Shown in pieces: positions 1-8,644 of a stretch of 18,480 bases of DNA. The stretch is from JBDTLH01 sp039934875 (GTDB lineage: Bacteria > Acidobacteriota > Terriglobia > Terriglobales > Acidobacteriaceae): positions 1 to 18,480 of the forward strand of contig JBDTLH010000161.1 in NCBI GenBank assembly GCA_039934875.1, in the 5' to 3' direction. The notes below the pieces were generated by a model. That model saw only the letters and a program-made list of their open reading frames with translations. It was not told where the DNA came from and did no database searches. The position numbers and the translations under genes were made by a program. Numbering within the stretch: position 1 is the stretch's first letter; every line of letters starts with the position of its first letter.

Positions 1-112
1 CGAGCCGATACTGATCAAAGCGGCCTACGGCTTCGAGCAGAAGACAAAGCACCGGCGGCCACCTCAATTCCTGATGACTGCAGACCTGAAGCCCGAATCC
101 ACCGGGCTTTAG
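1..112 (+). CDS. Amidase-family protein, C-terminal fragment
   Basis: The reading frame starting at base 2 is open from the window edge to a TAG at 110-112 and gives about 36 residues. It contains EPILIKAAYGFEQKTKHRRP followed by PQF. This resembles the usual C-terminal end of amidase-signature enzymes (the GatA/amidase family), where a helix ending in AYAFEQ-like residues is followed by a His/Arg-Arg-Pro-Pro segment. The catalytic Ser-cisSer-Lys region would lie upstream, outside the window, so substrate and activity cannot be judged. A 7-bp hairpin (AAGCCCG/CGGGCTT, 89-109) overlaps the stop codon and has only a very short T-run, so it is at best a weak terminator. The family call rests on a short tail only. 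Confidence 0.6.
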   Translation, partial: EPILIKAAYGFEQKTKHRRPPQFLMTADLKPESTGL

Positions 113-167
113 CTTACGAGCATACGCTAATGCGCGGATCGAATTCGGCGCATCCTACCCCATGATC

Positions 168-175
168 AAAGGAGG
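168..175 (+). promoter_or_regulatory. Strong ribosome binding site deciding a GTG start
   Basis: AAAGGAGG ends six bases before the GTG at 182. It is a near-perfect anti-SD match and fixes GTG, rather than a downstream ATG, as the start of the SnoaL-like gene. Confidence 0.8.
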
Positions 176-181
176 CCAATA

Positions 182-637
182 GTGAACGAAAAGCAGGATA
201 ATCTTAGCGTGCAACAGCATATTGAACGCAATATCGCAGTACAGCAGAAGTTCGGGGACACAGTCAACAGCGGCAACCTGAGAGAATTTGAGCATTTGGT
301 GGCGGAGGATTCACTCGACCACGATCCGGCTCCGGGACAAGTGAAGGGCCCGGACGGATACATGGAGTTGTTTTCCAAGATGAGGCAGGCATTCCCCGAC
401 CTGAAGGTCTCAGTCGATCAGCTGGTAGCGGACGAGGACCACGTGGCGATCGCCTACACCATGCGAGGTACCCATCGTGGGAACTTTATGGGGGTCGCCG
501 GAACCGGGAAGGAGATCCACGCCCACGGAGTCCAGATTGCCCGCTTTCGCCAGGGCAAGATGGTAGAGCGCTGGGGAAGTTCGGATGAGCTAGGCATCAT
601 GCGGCAGATCGGGGCGGTGCACCAGCAGGCGGCGTAA
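182..637 (+). CDS. SnoaL-like / ester cyclase family protein
   Basis: This 151-residue protein has the pattern of the SnoaL-like polyketide-cyclase branch of the NTF2 fold. It opens with an N-terminal helix, then a segment reading 'VNSGNLREFEHLVAEDSLDH', then a GPDGY motif, then 'MRQAFPDLKVSVDQLVADED', then strands ending in EIHAHGVQIARFRQGKMVERW. The Asp/His/Trp pattern (LDHDP near 45-49, HAHG near 113, ERWGSSD near 129-135) is typical of these proteins, which form barrel-shaped dimers around a small hydrophobic ligand pocket. Many members have no known reaction, so the specific function is unknown. It starts with GTG behind a strong ribosome binding site. It stands alone, with a 69-base gap upstream and 215 bases before the next gene. 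No signal peptide is visible, so it is probably cytoplasmic. Confidence 0.8.
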   Translation: MNEKQDNLSVQQHIERNIAVQQKFGDTVNSGNLREFEHLVAEDSLDHDPAPGQVKGPDGYMELFSKMRQAFPDLKVSVDQLVADEDHVAIAYTMRGTHRGNFMGVAGTGKEIHAHGVQIARFRQGKMVERWGSSDELGIMRQIGAVHQQAA

Positions 638-714
638 AAGCGGGCCGGAGTTCCTGCGTAACCTTAAGAAACAGCATCCCACTGTATCGCATCGCATAGC
701 GCTATTTTGGAGGG

Positions 715-758
715 ATCCGGGTCAATTACCGGATTACTATAGAAACCCTAGTTTCTAT
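715..758. promoter_or_regulatory. Two adjacent perfect palindromes upstream of the phosphoesterase gene
   Basis: ATCCGG at 715-720 and CCGGAT at 729-734 are perfect inverted arms around 8 bases. Four bases later, ATAGAAAC (739-746) and GTTTCTAT (751-758) form a second perfect 8-bp inverted repeat around CCTA. Both lie in the 215-base gap (638-852) before the phosphoesterase start at 853. There is no T-run, so they do not look like a terminator. Tandem operator half-sites or mRNA-leader hairpins are possible. No regulator can be named. The rest of this gap holds no other recognisable element. Confidence 0.4.
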
Positions 759-852
759 GCCGTCGTAAGTTATAGCGGAACAATTCGATAGGGGAACAAA
801 CTCTGCAAGCGTGGAGGCGTTCTAATCCTCTGGAATACCTTATTCTTTCCTT

Positions 853-3081
853 ATGACGCTGCGCGCCTTGAAAATTTGCAAGCTCTTGGTTCTTGTGTTT
901 GCCGCTGGTTGTCTGCTGCTGCTGGCCGCCTGTTCCGGGTTGCATGGCGCGGTTTCTTTACCGCCTACCGCAACTCTAAGCGCAAGCTCGGGCAGCATTG
1001 TCAGCGGGCAAAGCACGACCCTCACCTGGTCCGTGAGCAACGCCACATTGGTCAGCATCGATCAGGGCGTCGGATCGAACCTTGCCGCGTCAGGGAGCGC
1101 GACGGTATCGCCAACGCAAACCACTACTTACACGATCACTGCGACTAATCCGGGAGGTTCAATCACAGCTACCGCAACGGTCACTGTGACCTTGCCCACG
1201 GCTCCGACCGTCACCCTCTCCGCCAATCCCACCACCATAAACTTCGGGCAATCGACGGTCTTGACTGTGGTAACGACAAATGTCGCCAGCGTGGTGATCA
1301 GCAATAACCTAGACGCCACCACCTTCACGCTTCCAGCCGGGGGTGGAACGCAATCCGTCTCTCCTACAAAAACGGTCACTTACACCGCTACCGCGACCGG
1401 CAACGGACAGACCGCCACGGCGACGGCCAGCGTCACGGTGAACCCGGCGACGCTGCAGACGATCCAGCATGTGGTCTTCATGCTGCAGGAGAACCGCAGC
1501 TTCGACAGCTATTTTGGGATGCTGAACCCTTACCGCAAGGGGAACAATCTTGCTGTGGGAGATGATGGGGTGGAATACGATGTGGACGGCATCGACGACA
1601 AAATTCCGGGAGCGACTCCGACGCCGATCAGCAACGATGACGATGAGGGCCAGGCGTTCACCCTTTTTAATACCACCAGCAGTTGCCTCGATGATATGAC
1701 TTCGGCGTGGCTCGAAAGTTATGGGGACGTTAACCGGTTTGATTTCCTGCTGACGCGGACAATCCCCATGGACGGCTTCGTCCATACCGCTGAGGGCTTT
1801 GCCAAGGGCAACAGCCAGCCCACCTTCAGCGACAAAGTCGGGCGCCGCGCCATGGCGTATTACGACCAGACGTTTCTCAATTATTACTACTACATGGCGT
1901 CGCAGTTCGCGGTGGCGGACCGCTGGTTCTCGCCCGTTGCCAGCAAGAGCACTCCTAACCGAATTGCGACTTACGCCGGAGGCACGACGCAAGGACTGGT
2001 CCGCGACCCCGGCCAGGACGACAAGCTTCCGCAGTTGCTTATCGAAACCATCTTCCAGGAGTTGGACCAGGCAGGCGTGAGCTGGAAGGTGTATTACAGC
2101 ATTACCCAGAACCAGTGCCCCGCCGGCTCCGACGACTGCACCAACAGCGGCAACCCCTACCCATCCACCACGTTCAGTGCATTTGGGTGGGGCAATAAAT
2201 ACCTGTATCCAAATCCCACCAAAGTTGCATGCACCGGGACCACGGTTGCATCCTCGATAGTGGGCGACGCCTCCAACTCCTTCTGCATCGATCCCACTCG
2301 CATCGCTCCCATTACGCAGTATTTCCTCGATGTGCAGGCCAACACGCTACCCAGTTTTGCTTACATTGAGGCGGCATACGGGAATGGAGATGAGCACCCC
2401 GGCGATGGCCAATCGATCCTTACCGGACAACAGAAGGTGGCGAACATCGTCAACGCGCTGATGAACAGCCCTTCCTGGGACTCTTCCGTATTTTTCCTCG
2501 GCTACGATGAAGGCGGCGGCCCTTACGATCACGTTCCTCCGGTGCCCACGCACACCAACGATTTCACCACCCCGGCGGTGGTCGCAAATTATCCGGTGGA
2601 CATCAGCAGCATCGCGGTGAACGCGGACACCTATCTGCCGTGTGTGCCGCTACAAACGATTCCCCCGATTCCGCCCTTCCTGCCGGGATGGGCGACCACG
2701 CATTGCGATCTGTTGCCGGGGATGAACGGCAATCCGCCAACCGAGCCGGGCGCGAACCCCAATGATGCGCCTGCGTTGCAAGGCTTCGCCGCGCAACTCG
2801 GCTTTCGGGTTCCCAACATCATAATTTCGCCCTTCACCCGCAAACACTACGTTGGGCATGCTCCCATGGACCACACTGCGATCTTGCGCTTCGTCGAAGG
2901 CCGGTTTCTGCCCGGCTCCGCGCACCTGACTCCGCGGGTGACCGCGCAGCCGGACCTGCTCGACTTCTTTGACTTCACCGGGGCGCCGTGGGCGGTGCCG
3001 CCATCCAAGTCAGACACGGCTTTCCCACTGCCGCTGACCGATCCCGGCAACACGACCTGCCACGCCGCCACCATGCAGTAG
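853..3081 (+). CDS. Secreted phosphoesterase (phospholipase C / acid phosphatase family) lipoprotein with Ig-like repeats
   Basis: This 742-residue protein has a lipoprotein signal. A hydrophobic stretch at residues 10-24 ends in a lipobox L24-A-A-C27. Two bacterial Ig-like repeats follow (about 37-112 and 116-197), each with a STxLT strand and a final TxTYTxTAT strand. Residues 205 to the end match the phosphoesterase family of phospholipase C and AcpA acid phosphatase. Visible motifs are ENRSFDSYFG (213-222, metal/phosphate site), STPNR (366-370, probable nucleophile region), GDEHPGDG (512-519), YDEGGGPYDHVPP (551-563) and a late PMDHTAILRF block. The protein probably cleaves phosphomonoesters or phospholipid head groups at the cell surface, but the substrate is not readable. 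No clear ribosome binding site precedes the ATG; the lipobox supports this start. The mechanosensitive channel gene follows 18 bases downstream, so co-transcription is likely. Confidence 0.88.
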   Translation: MTLRALKICKLLVLVFAAGCLLLLAACSGLHGAVSLPPTATLSASSGSIVSGQSTTLTWSVSNATLVSIDQGVGSNLAASGSATVSPTQTTTYTITATNPGGSITATATVTVTLPTAPTVTLSANPTTINFGQSTVLTVVTTNVASVVISNNLDATTFTLPAGGGTQSVSPTKTVTYTATATGNGQTATATASVTVNPATLQTIQHVVFMLQENRSFDSYFGMLNPYRKGNNLAVGDDGVEYDVDGIDDKIPGATPTPISNDDDEGQAFTLFNTTSSCLDDMTSAWLESYGDVNRFDFLLTRTIPMDGFVHTAEGFAKGNSQPTFSDKVGRRAMAYYDQTFLNYYYYMASQFAVADRWFSPVASKSTPNRIATYAGGTTQGLVRDPGQDDKLPQLLIETIFQELDQAGVSWKVYYSITQNQCPAGSDDCTNSGNPYPSTTFSAFGWGNKYLYPNPTKVACTGTTVASSIVGDASNSFCIDPTRIAPITQYFLDVQANTLPSFAYIEAAYGNGDEHPGDGQSILTGQQKVANIVNALMNSPSWDSSVFFLGYDEGGGPYDHVPPVPTHTNDFTTPAVVANYPVDISSIAVNADTYLPCVPLQTIPPIPPFLPGWATTHCDLLPGMNGNPPTEPGANPNDAPALQGFAAQLGFRVPNIIISPFTRKHYVGHAPMDHTAILRFVEGRFLPGSAHLTPRVTAQPDLLDFFDFTGAPWAVPPSKSDTAFPLPLTDPGNTTCHAATMQ

Positions 3082-3099
3082 CAGCGGAACAGAACTGAC

Positions 3100-5085
3100 A
3101 TGCATCCAAAGCATGTGCCCTCAGCCTATTTGAGATTGCAAAAGACAATTGCGGGGGTGCTTTCCTTGGTCGCTCTCGCCCCGGCCGCCGCCCTCCTGGC
3201 AGCCGCACCTGCGGGAGATGGCGCCGACGCGCGCAGCGTGCTCTCCTTTCTGAATCAAGTCATCGAATGGCGGCGGCAGGCAATTGATTCCTCGCGGCTG
3301 GCTGATGATCCAGGCGACTTCATCTACACCACGGACAACGCGGCAGCGGCCAACCAGATCGCGGTTCTGGCCTTCCAGTATGCCAGTGCGCAGGCTGCGC
3401 TGGTCGCTCCACAGCAGCCGACAGCGAGCGGCCCCGGCAATTCGACGGATAACACTGCTGCGCTCGAGCAACAGACCCAGGACAAAATCACGGGTATTCA
3501 GTCGGAATTGGCGAATGTCGAGCGGTTGCCGGCACGGACCTCCGCACAGCGCGCCGGGCGCGACGCCAAGCGGCAAGAGCTGCAGAGTGAGCTGGCACTG
3601 GCGCAGGCCCGCCTGGATACGCTCAAGAGCTTCACTGGGTTCATCCGCCAGGCCAACAGCAAAAACAAGAACACAAACGCGGCGGGCAGCCTGACGGAGC
3701 AGATCGATCAACTTTCGCGCTCTATTGGGCTTGGCACGGGTCAGCGCAAGGCGAGGGACTCAAGTACCACCGCGGCAAATTCGACTGCTGCTGCTCAGGG
3801 CCAAGCCGCCGCGGCGCAGAGCTCCGCAAAGGCGAAGCAACAGCCCAGCGGTATTGTGGGATTGATAGAAGAGTCTCTCGCACTCACCCGCAAGTCGCAA
3901 AACATCAACGCGGTAATCACGAGCACGCAGAACCTGCAAGGCTCGCTCAACCGTTTGCGCGCTCCTCTCATGACGGAGCTGGTGGACACGGTTAAGCAGG
4001 CCAGCCAGGTGGAGCAAGCGGCGGACACCGCCGACGCCGCGACATTGGCGGCACAAACCAAACAGCTGGACCAATCCACCGCTCGCTTCAAACTGCTCTC
4101 CGCCGCTGCGTTACCGATTGGCGAAGATTGTCTGCTGCTGGATACCTATTTGCGCCGCTTGCAACAGTGGAAGGCATCGGTGGACCAGAGCGACGCCACG
4201 CTGCTGCGGCGGCTGGGGCTGCAGATTGGAATTGTTGGCGGGGCGATTATCCTGCTGCTCATTTTTTCGGAGATATGGAAGAAGGCGACCTTCCGGTATA
4301 TCAAGGACCCCCGCCGCCGCAGCCAATTCCTGCTCCTGCGGCGCATCATTCTCGGCGTGATTATTACCTTCGTTGTCGCGTTCGCGCTGGTAACCGAAGC
4401 GGGATCGCTGGCGACCTACGCCGGGCTGCTGACGGCCGGCCTCGCAGTGGCGCTACAGAATGTCATCCTCTCGGTAGTGGCATACTTTTTCCTGATCGGT
4501 CGCTATGGACTGCATGTGGGCGACCGGGTGACGATCTCGGGAATCACCGGCGACGTATTTGAGATCGGACTGGTGCGGCTGCACCTGATCGAAGTCTCGG
4601 GCGCGGGCAACGATATGCATCCCACGGGACGCTCGGTCATCTTCTCAAACTCGGTGATTCTGCAACCCACGATCAGCCTCTACAAGCAGCTTCCCGGGTC
4701 CGATTTCGTGTGGCACGAGGTGCGGCTGACGCTCTCGCCCAGCAGCGACTTCCAAAATATTGAGAAGCGATTACTGAAGGCGGTGGACGCAATTTTCGAG
4801 ACCTATAAGAGCGGGCTGCGCTTCCGCACTCCGAGCGAAGGTCTGGGACTGGGATGGACTGACCCTAAGCCTGCGAGCCGGCTGCGCTTCGCGGAAGGGG
4901 GGTTGGAGATCGTGATCCGCTACCCAGTGGAGGTCGCGCGCGCGGGTGAAATCGACGACAAGATCACGCGCGTAATTCTGCACGCCATCTCCGAGGAGGC
5001 GGATGTAAGGCTGGTGCCAACCACCGCGCCCAACTTGCAGCCGAACCCTCACGTCGGCAACGCTCCAGTTCAGCCGGCCCCATGA
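3100..5085 (+). CDS. MscS-family mechanosensitive ion channel with large N-terminal coiled-coil domain
   Basis: This is a 661-residue inner-membrane protein. Residues about 13-36 look like a signal sequence or first membrane helix. Residues 45-365 form a long, mainly helical, Ala/Gln-rich region with heptad-like stretches near 118-175 and 255-330, presumably periplasmic. Membrane segments lie at about 371-391, 412-432 and 438-468. The last has the Gly/Ala-rich pore-helix look of MscS TM3 (TYAGLLTAGLAVALQNVILS). A beta domain follows, with VGDRVTISGITGDVFEIGLV at 473-492, as in the MscS core. MscS channels open under membrane tension and release solutes on hypo-osmotic shock. The long extra N-terminal domain recalls the larger MscK/MscM-type members, although its sequence is not recognised. 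The gene starts 18 bases after the phosphoesterase stop. The conserved core is certain; the gating role is inferred. Confidence 0.9.
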   Translation: MHPKHVPSAYLRLQKTIAGVLSLVALAPAAALLAAAPAGDGADARSVLSFLNQVIEWRRQAIDSSRLADDPGDFIYTTDNAAAANQIAVLAFQYASAQAALVAPQQPTASGPGNSTDNTAALEQQTQDKITGIQSELANVERLPARTSAQRAGRDAKRQELQSELALAQARLDTLKSFTGFIRQANSKNKNTNAAGSLTEQIDQLSRSIGLGTGQRKARDSSTTAANSTAAAQGQAAAAQSSAKAKQQPSGIVGLIEESLALTRKSQNINAVITSTQNLQGSLNRLRAPLMTELVDTVKQASQVEQAADTADAATLAAQTKQLDQSTARFKLLSAAALPIGEDCLLLDTYLRRLQQWKASVDQSDATLLRRLGLQIGIVGGAIILLLIFSEIWKKATFRYIKDPRRRSQFLLLRRIILGVIITFVVAFALVTEAGSLATYAGLLTAGLAVALQNVILSVVAYFFLIGRYGLHVGDRVTISGITGDVFEIGLVRLHLIEVSGAGNDMHPTGRSVIFSNSVILQPTISLYKQLPGSDFVWHEVRLTLSPSSDFQNIEKRLLKAVDAIFETYKSGLRFRTPSEGLGLGWTDPKPASRLRFAEGGLEIVIRYPVEVARAGEIDDKITRVILHAISEEADVRLVPTTAPNLQPNPHVGNAPVQPAP

Positions 5086-5149
5086 CCATGATGACAGTGA
5101 TAATAGTGATGACGAGAAACGAACTCTTGTACGCTGAACAGGGAGATGA

Positions 5150-6121
5150 ATGCGCTATCGCGAGCTAGGCAGGACCGGATTTAACGTAAGCGACATTGGA
5201 CATGGGCTGTGGGGCATGAGCGGTTGGAGCGGCTCGGAAGATAAGCAATCGCTGGCGGCGCTGCAACGATCGGTCGATCTGGGCTGCAACTTCTTCGACA
5301 CCGCGTGGGCTTACGGCGAGGGCCACAGCGACCAGATGCTGGGTCGTATTCTCAAAGAGAACAAAGGCAAGCGTCTCTATGTTGCATCGAAAGTGCCTCC
5401 TCTGAACCGGAAGTGGCCCGCGTCTTCCGAACATCCGCTGCACCACGTTTTTCCTCGCGCCCACTTGATCGAATCCGCCGAGAAGATACTGGACGCGCTG
5501 GGGACCGAAACCATCGATTTGCTGCAGTACCATGTCTGGGATGACTCCTGGGCGGGTGAAGCGGAGTTTCGCGAGACCGTGGACGAATTGAAATCATCGG
5601 GCAGGATCCGCGCCTTCGGCATCAGCCTGAACCGCTGGCAGCCAGTTAACGGAATCGAAGCCATCGGCAGCGGAGTGGTGGATACGGTGCAGGTCATTTA
5701 CAACATCTTCGATCAGTCGCCCGAGGACGATCTCCTTCCCCTGTGCCGCGAACAAAACGTCGGAGTGATCGCGCGGGTTCCGCTTGATGAAGGCAGCCTG
5801 GGCGGAAAAATGACACGCGAAAGCAAGTTCCCCAACCAGGACTGGCGCGCCAACTACTTCAATCCTGAAAATCTCAGCGCGACCATGGACCGCATCGACG
5901 AATTGAAGTCTGTGCTGCCCGGAGGGGTTTCGCTTCCGGAACTTGCATTCCGCTTTATCTTGTCTAATCCGGACGTGAGCACCACCATACCGGGAATGCG
6001 CAACCCGGCGCACGTGGATTCCAATCTCGCGTGCAGCGACGCGGGGCCGCTCTCCCCTGAGTTGCTCTCGAAGCTCAAGCGGTTTCGTTGGGAACGGCGA
6101 CCGCAAAGTTGGTCAGCCTGA
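5150..6121 (+). CDS. Aldo/keto reductase
   Basis: This 323-residue protein is close to the usual size for NAD(P)H-dependent aldo/keto reductases. It begins MRYRELGRTGFNVSDIG, the standard first strand. The catalytic tetrad is complete: Asp50 and Tyr55 in FFDTAWAYG, Lys81 in VASKV and His128 in LLQYHVWDD. A late RFILSNPDVSTTIPGMRNP segment (about 269-287) matches the cofactor-binding end of the family. It reduces or oxidises carbonyl/alcohol groups of an unknown substrate in the cytoplasm. The ATG lies behind GGGAGATGA. The gap to the channel gene (64 bases) contains a loose 9-base repetition of the GATGACAGT type. The sequence resembles the YhdN/YajO-like subgroup, but substrate assignment is not possible. 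Confidence 0.92.
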   Translation: MRYRELGRTGFNVSDIGHGLWGMSGWSGSEDKQSLAALQRSVDLGCNFFDTAWAYGEGHSDQMLGRILKENKGKRLYVASKVPPLNRKWPASSEHPLHHVFPRAHLIESAEKILDALGTETIDLLQYHVWDDSWAGEAEFRETVDELKSSGRIRAFGISLNRWQPVNGIEAIGSGVVDTVQVIYNIFDQSPEDDLLPLCREQNVGVIARVPLDEGSLGGKMTRESKFPNQDWRANYFNPENLSATMDRIDELKSVLPGGVSLPELAFRFILSNPDVSTTIPGMRNPAHVDSNLACSDAGPLSPELLSKLKRFRWERRPQSWSA

Positions 6122-6239
6122 CTTGTTAAGGGGTAGTAGTTCCCCCAATTTGAGCTGGATCGGCAGGTCCCTCCTTCAGCTCTCGATTTATGCATCTCAC
6201 TGTGGGCAAACGAATCTAACCTGCGCGTACGGGTAGAGT

Positions 6240-7562
6240 ATGAGCACCGCAACACAAATTACGGCAACCGATACCGCCTTGTCTGGTGAGTTTGTGCGCG
6301 TGCGCCACGCAACTGAGCAGCTCGCCCGCCCGCTCAACGCCGAAGACATGATGCTGCAATCTATGCCGGACGCGAGTCCGGCAAAGTGGCACCTCGCCCA
6401 TACCACATGGTTTTTCGAGACCTTCATTCTCCGCCAACACCTGCGCGGGTACCGGGTTTTCAACGACGATTTTCTTCGCGTCTTCAATTCGTATTACAAA
6501 CAGGTCGGGGACCACCCCAACCGCGCGATGCGCGGTCTCTTCTCCCGACCCACGCTTGACGAGGTCGTGGCTTACCGGCAGCATGTCGAGCGCGGTATGG
6601 CGCAGCTACTGCAAGGCGAAGCTAGCGCCGCAGCAGAATCGCTGCTTACGCTAGGCATGAACCACGAGCAGCAGCATCAGGAACTCATGGTCACCGACAT
6701 CAAGCATGCATTCTGGTCACAGCCTTTGCAGCCGGCGTACCACCACCAGCCTCGAAGCCGGAACAAAGAGCAAGCCATTGCCGCATCACCGGGCGATTGC
6801 AAATGGATCCCATTTCGCGGAGGCATTCACGGCATTGGATTTTCCGGTGACGGATTCTGCTTCGATAATGAAACCCCGCAACATCAGACTCTACTTCGTC
6901 CCTTCCGCCTCGCCTCCCGCCTTGTCACCAATGCCGAATATCTGGAATTCATACGCAGCGGCGCGTATAGCGAACCCTCGCTCTGGCTCTCCGAAGGATG
7001 GGACACCATCGTGCGTGAGCAATGGCACGCACCGCTTTACTGGGAGCGCGACCAAGCAGATGGCTGGCGCGTATTCACCCTGCACGGGTGGCAGCCGCTC
7101 GATCTTGCCGCGCCCACCTGCCATATCAGCTACTTCGAAGCGGACGCCTTCGCGCGCTGGTCGGGCGCGCGCCTGCCCCTCGAATCGGAATGGGAGATAG
7201 CGGCCCGTGAACGCGCCGTGCCGATTGCCGGCAACTTTTCCGAAAGTGGATTGCTCCATCCGCGCGCATCGGGCCAGGGCGGCGCGCTGCAACAAATGTA
7301 TGGCGACGTTTGGGAGTGGACGGCGAGTCCCTACACCGCGTATCCCGGTTTCGTGCAAGCCGCGGGCGCGATCGGTGAATACAACGGCAAGTTCATGTGC
7401 AACCAATACGTCCTGCGAGGAGGCTCCTGCGCTACTCCGCAGTCGCATATTCGCGCCAGCTATCGCAACTTCTTCCCAGCCCACGCGCGCTGGCAATTCT
7501 CCGGGATAAGGCTGGCTTCCGATGGCGACACGGTCCGCAGAAATAATGACGATGAGCGTTGA
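6240..7562 (+). CDS. egtB: Ergothioneine biosynthesis sulfoxide synthase EgtB
   Basis: This 440-residue protein is a non-heme iron enzyme that couples a thiol donor and O2 to hercynine (trimethylhistidine) to make the sulfoxide precursor of ergothioneine. The N-terminal DinB-like domain carries the iron-binding histidines: WHLAHTTWFFETF (His51/His54) and NHEQQHQE (His142, His146). The C-terminal half is the formylglycine-generating/sulfatase-modifying fold, with YGDVWEWTASPYTAYPGF and the family-typical ending LRGGSCATPQSHIRASYRNF then FPAHARWQFSGIRLAS. Length and architecture are complete. The gene overlaps egtD, which encodes the methyltransferase making hercynine, so the two form a translationally coupled pathway unit. 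No glutamate-cysteine ligase (egtA) or amidohydrolase (egtC) gene is adjacent. Direct use of cysteine is therefore possible, as known for some EgtB enzymes, including one from the acidobacterium Chloracidobacterium. Confidence 0.95.
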   Translation: MSTATQITATDTALSGEFVRVRHATEQLARPLNAEDMMLQSMPDASPAKWHLAHTTWFFETFILRQHLRGYRVFNDDFLRVFNSYYKQVGDHPNRAMRGLFSRPTLDEVVAYRQHVERGMAQLLQGEASAAAESLLTLGMNHEQQHQELMVTDIKHAFWSQPLQPAYHHQPRSRNKEQAIAASPGDCKWIPFRGGIHGIGFSGDGFCFDNETPQHQTLLRPFRLASRLVTNAEYLEFIRSGAYSEPSLWLSEGWDTIVREQWHAPLYWERDQADGWRVFTLHGWQPLDLAAPTCHISYFEADAFARWSGARLPLESEWEIAARERAVPIAGNFSESGLLHPRASGQGGALQQMYGDVWEWTASPYTAYPGFVQAAGAIGEYNGKFMCNQYVLRGGSCATPQSHIRASYRNFFPAHARWQFSGIRLASDGDTVRRNNDDER

Positions 7563-8550
7563 ATCCACAGCAATGGAAACGCCGCAGACCGCGCTTCGCT
7601 CCGAAATCGCGGAGGACGTCTCTCTGGGCCTGTGCGAACATCCCAAATGGCTCTCCGCGAAACTCTTTTACGATGACGAAGGTTCGCGCCTCTTTGAGGA
7701 GATCACCCGCCTTCCCGAGTACTACCTCACCCGCACGGAAGCCGCCATTCTGCGCCAGCATGCGGGTGAAATGATTGAGTTGGCTGCAAACGGAAGCGCG
7801 GAACCCATCAAGCTGGTCGAACTGGGCGCGGGCAGCGCGAGTAAGACCACGATCATCCTGGAAGCGGCGTCACGCACCCAGACTCACGTCGAATATTTTC
7901 CCATCGACGTCTCCTCGGCGGCCTTGGATGAGGCCGGCACACGCCTGCGCAGCCTGCTTCCTCAGGTCAGGGTCAAACCCCTGCATCTCGATTACGACTC
8001 CGGCATGTCTGAAGTGCACAAGATCGCGGGCCGTAAGCTGGTCCTTTTTATCGGCTCCAGCATCGGCAACTTCGAACCGTTCGAAGCTTCCAGCATTCTC
8101 GCCAGCTTGCGCCGCAATCTGGCCCCTGGAGACGCTGTACTGCTGGGCACGGACATGCGCAAGTCCTCCCGCATACTCATTCCCGCTTATGATGACGCGC
8201 GGGGAGTCACTGCCGCCTTCAATAAGAACATCCTGATGCGCATCAATCGCGAGCTTGGCGCGGATTTCAACCTGCAACAATTCGTTCATCGCGCGCGCTG
8301 GAATGCAAAACTCAGCCGCATTGAGATGCACCTCGAAAGCATTACTCGGCAATGCGTGGCCATCCCCGATCTCGACCGCAGCTTTTACTTTGCTAAAGGT
8401 GAAACTATTCATACCGAAAATAGCTATAAATTCACCCCTCCGATGCTTGAGTCCGTCATCGCAAATGCCGGACTTGTTCGGGAGCAGACCTGGATGGATC
8501 GCCGGAAATGGTTCAGCGTGCATTTGCTGCGGGCAGCAGAGAGCGAGTAG
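7546..8550 (+). CDS. egtD: L-histidine N-alpha-methyltransferase EgtD
   Basis: EgtD transfers three methyl groups from S-adenosylmethionine to the alpha-amino group of histidine, giving hercynine, the substrate of EgtB. The family block AKLFYDDEGSRLFEEITRLP, followed by EYYLTRTE, is intact. The SAM-binding glycine motif LVELGAGSASKT and the later LVLFIGSSIGNFEP and LLGTDMRKS strands are all visible. The C-terminal domain has the expected KGETIHTENSYKF motif that closes over the substrate. The start is ambiguous: ATGs at 7522, 7546 and 7552 are all in frame, giving 342, 334 or 332 residues, and all overlap the end of egtB (stop at 7562). None has a strong ribosome binding site, which suggests coupling to egtB translation. 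7546 was chosen because it adds little unconserved N-terminus. Confidence 0.94.
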   Translation: MTMSVESTAMETPQTALRSEIAEDVSLGLCEHPKWLSAKLFYDDEGSRLFEEITRLPEYYLTRTEAAILRQHAGEMIELAANGSAEPIKLVELGAGSASKTTIILEAASRTQTHVEYFPIDVSSAALDEAGTRLRSLLPQVRVKPLHLDYDSGMSEVHKIAGRKLVLFIGSSIGNFEPFEASSILASLRRNLAPGDAVLLGTDMRKSSRILIPAYDDARGVTAAFNKNILMRINRELGADFNLQQFVHRARWNAKLSRIEMHLESITRQCVAIPDLDRSFYFAKGETIHTENSYKFTPPMLESVIANAGLVREQTWMDRRKWFSVHLLRAAESE

Positions 8551-8553
8551 CAG

Positions 8554-8616
8554 TCAGTATTCAACATTCAACATTCAACATTCAACATTCAATGTTCAAT
8601 ATTCAGCAGTCAACAT
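8554..8616. repeat. Heptanucleotide tandem repeat array (TCAACAT)n
   Basis: Nine consecutive 7-mers in one register are TCAGTAT, TCAACAT x4, TCAATGT, TCAATAT, TCAGCAG and TCAACAT. The array begins three bases after the egtD stop, in the gap between the convergent egtD and cyclophilin genes. Central units are perfect and the edges degenerate, as expected for slippage-grown arrays. AACATT and AATGTT within it can pair. It is not coding and has none of the spacers of a CRISPR. The rest of the gap (8617-8762) holds only the two elements listed separately. Confidence 0.9.
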
Positions 8617-8644
8617 TCCAACTCACCTTGCTTTCAAATTTGCA

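Noticed and set aside
89..109. Hairpin at the end of the amidase gene considered as a terminator
   Set aside because: The stem is 7 bp but the T-run is only two or three bases and it overlaps the stop codon, so it was not listed separately.
5082..5168. A 28-codon frame starting in an ATGA overlap with the channel stop and ending inside the aldo/keto reductase gene
   Set aside because: It is built largely from a loose GATGACAGT-like repetition, has no family likeness and no distinct ribosome binding site.
8554..8616. Repeat array considered as a CRISPR
   Set aside because: Units are 7 bases with no spacers; it is a simple tandem repeat.
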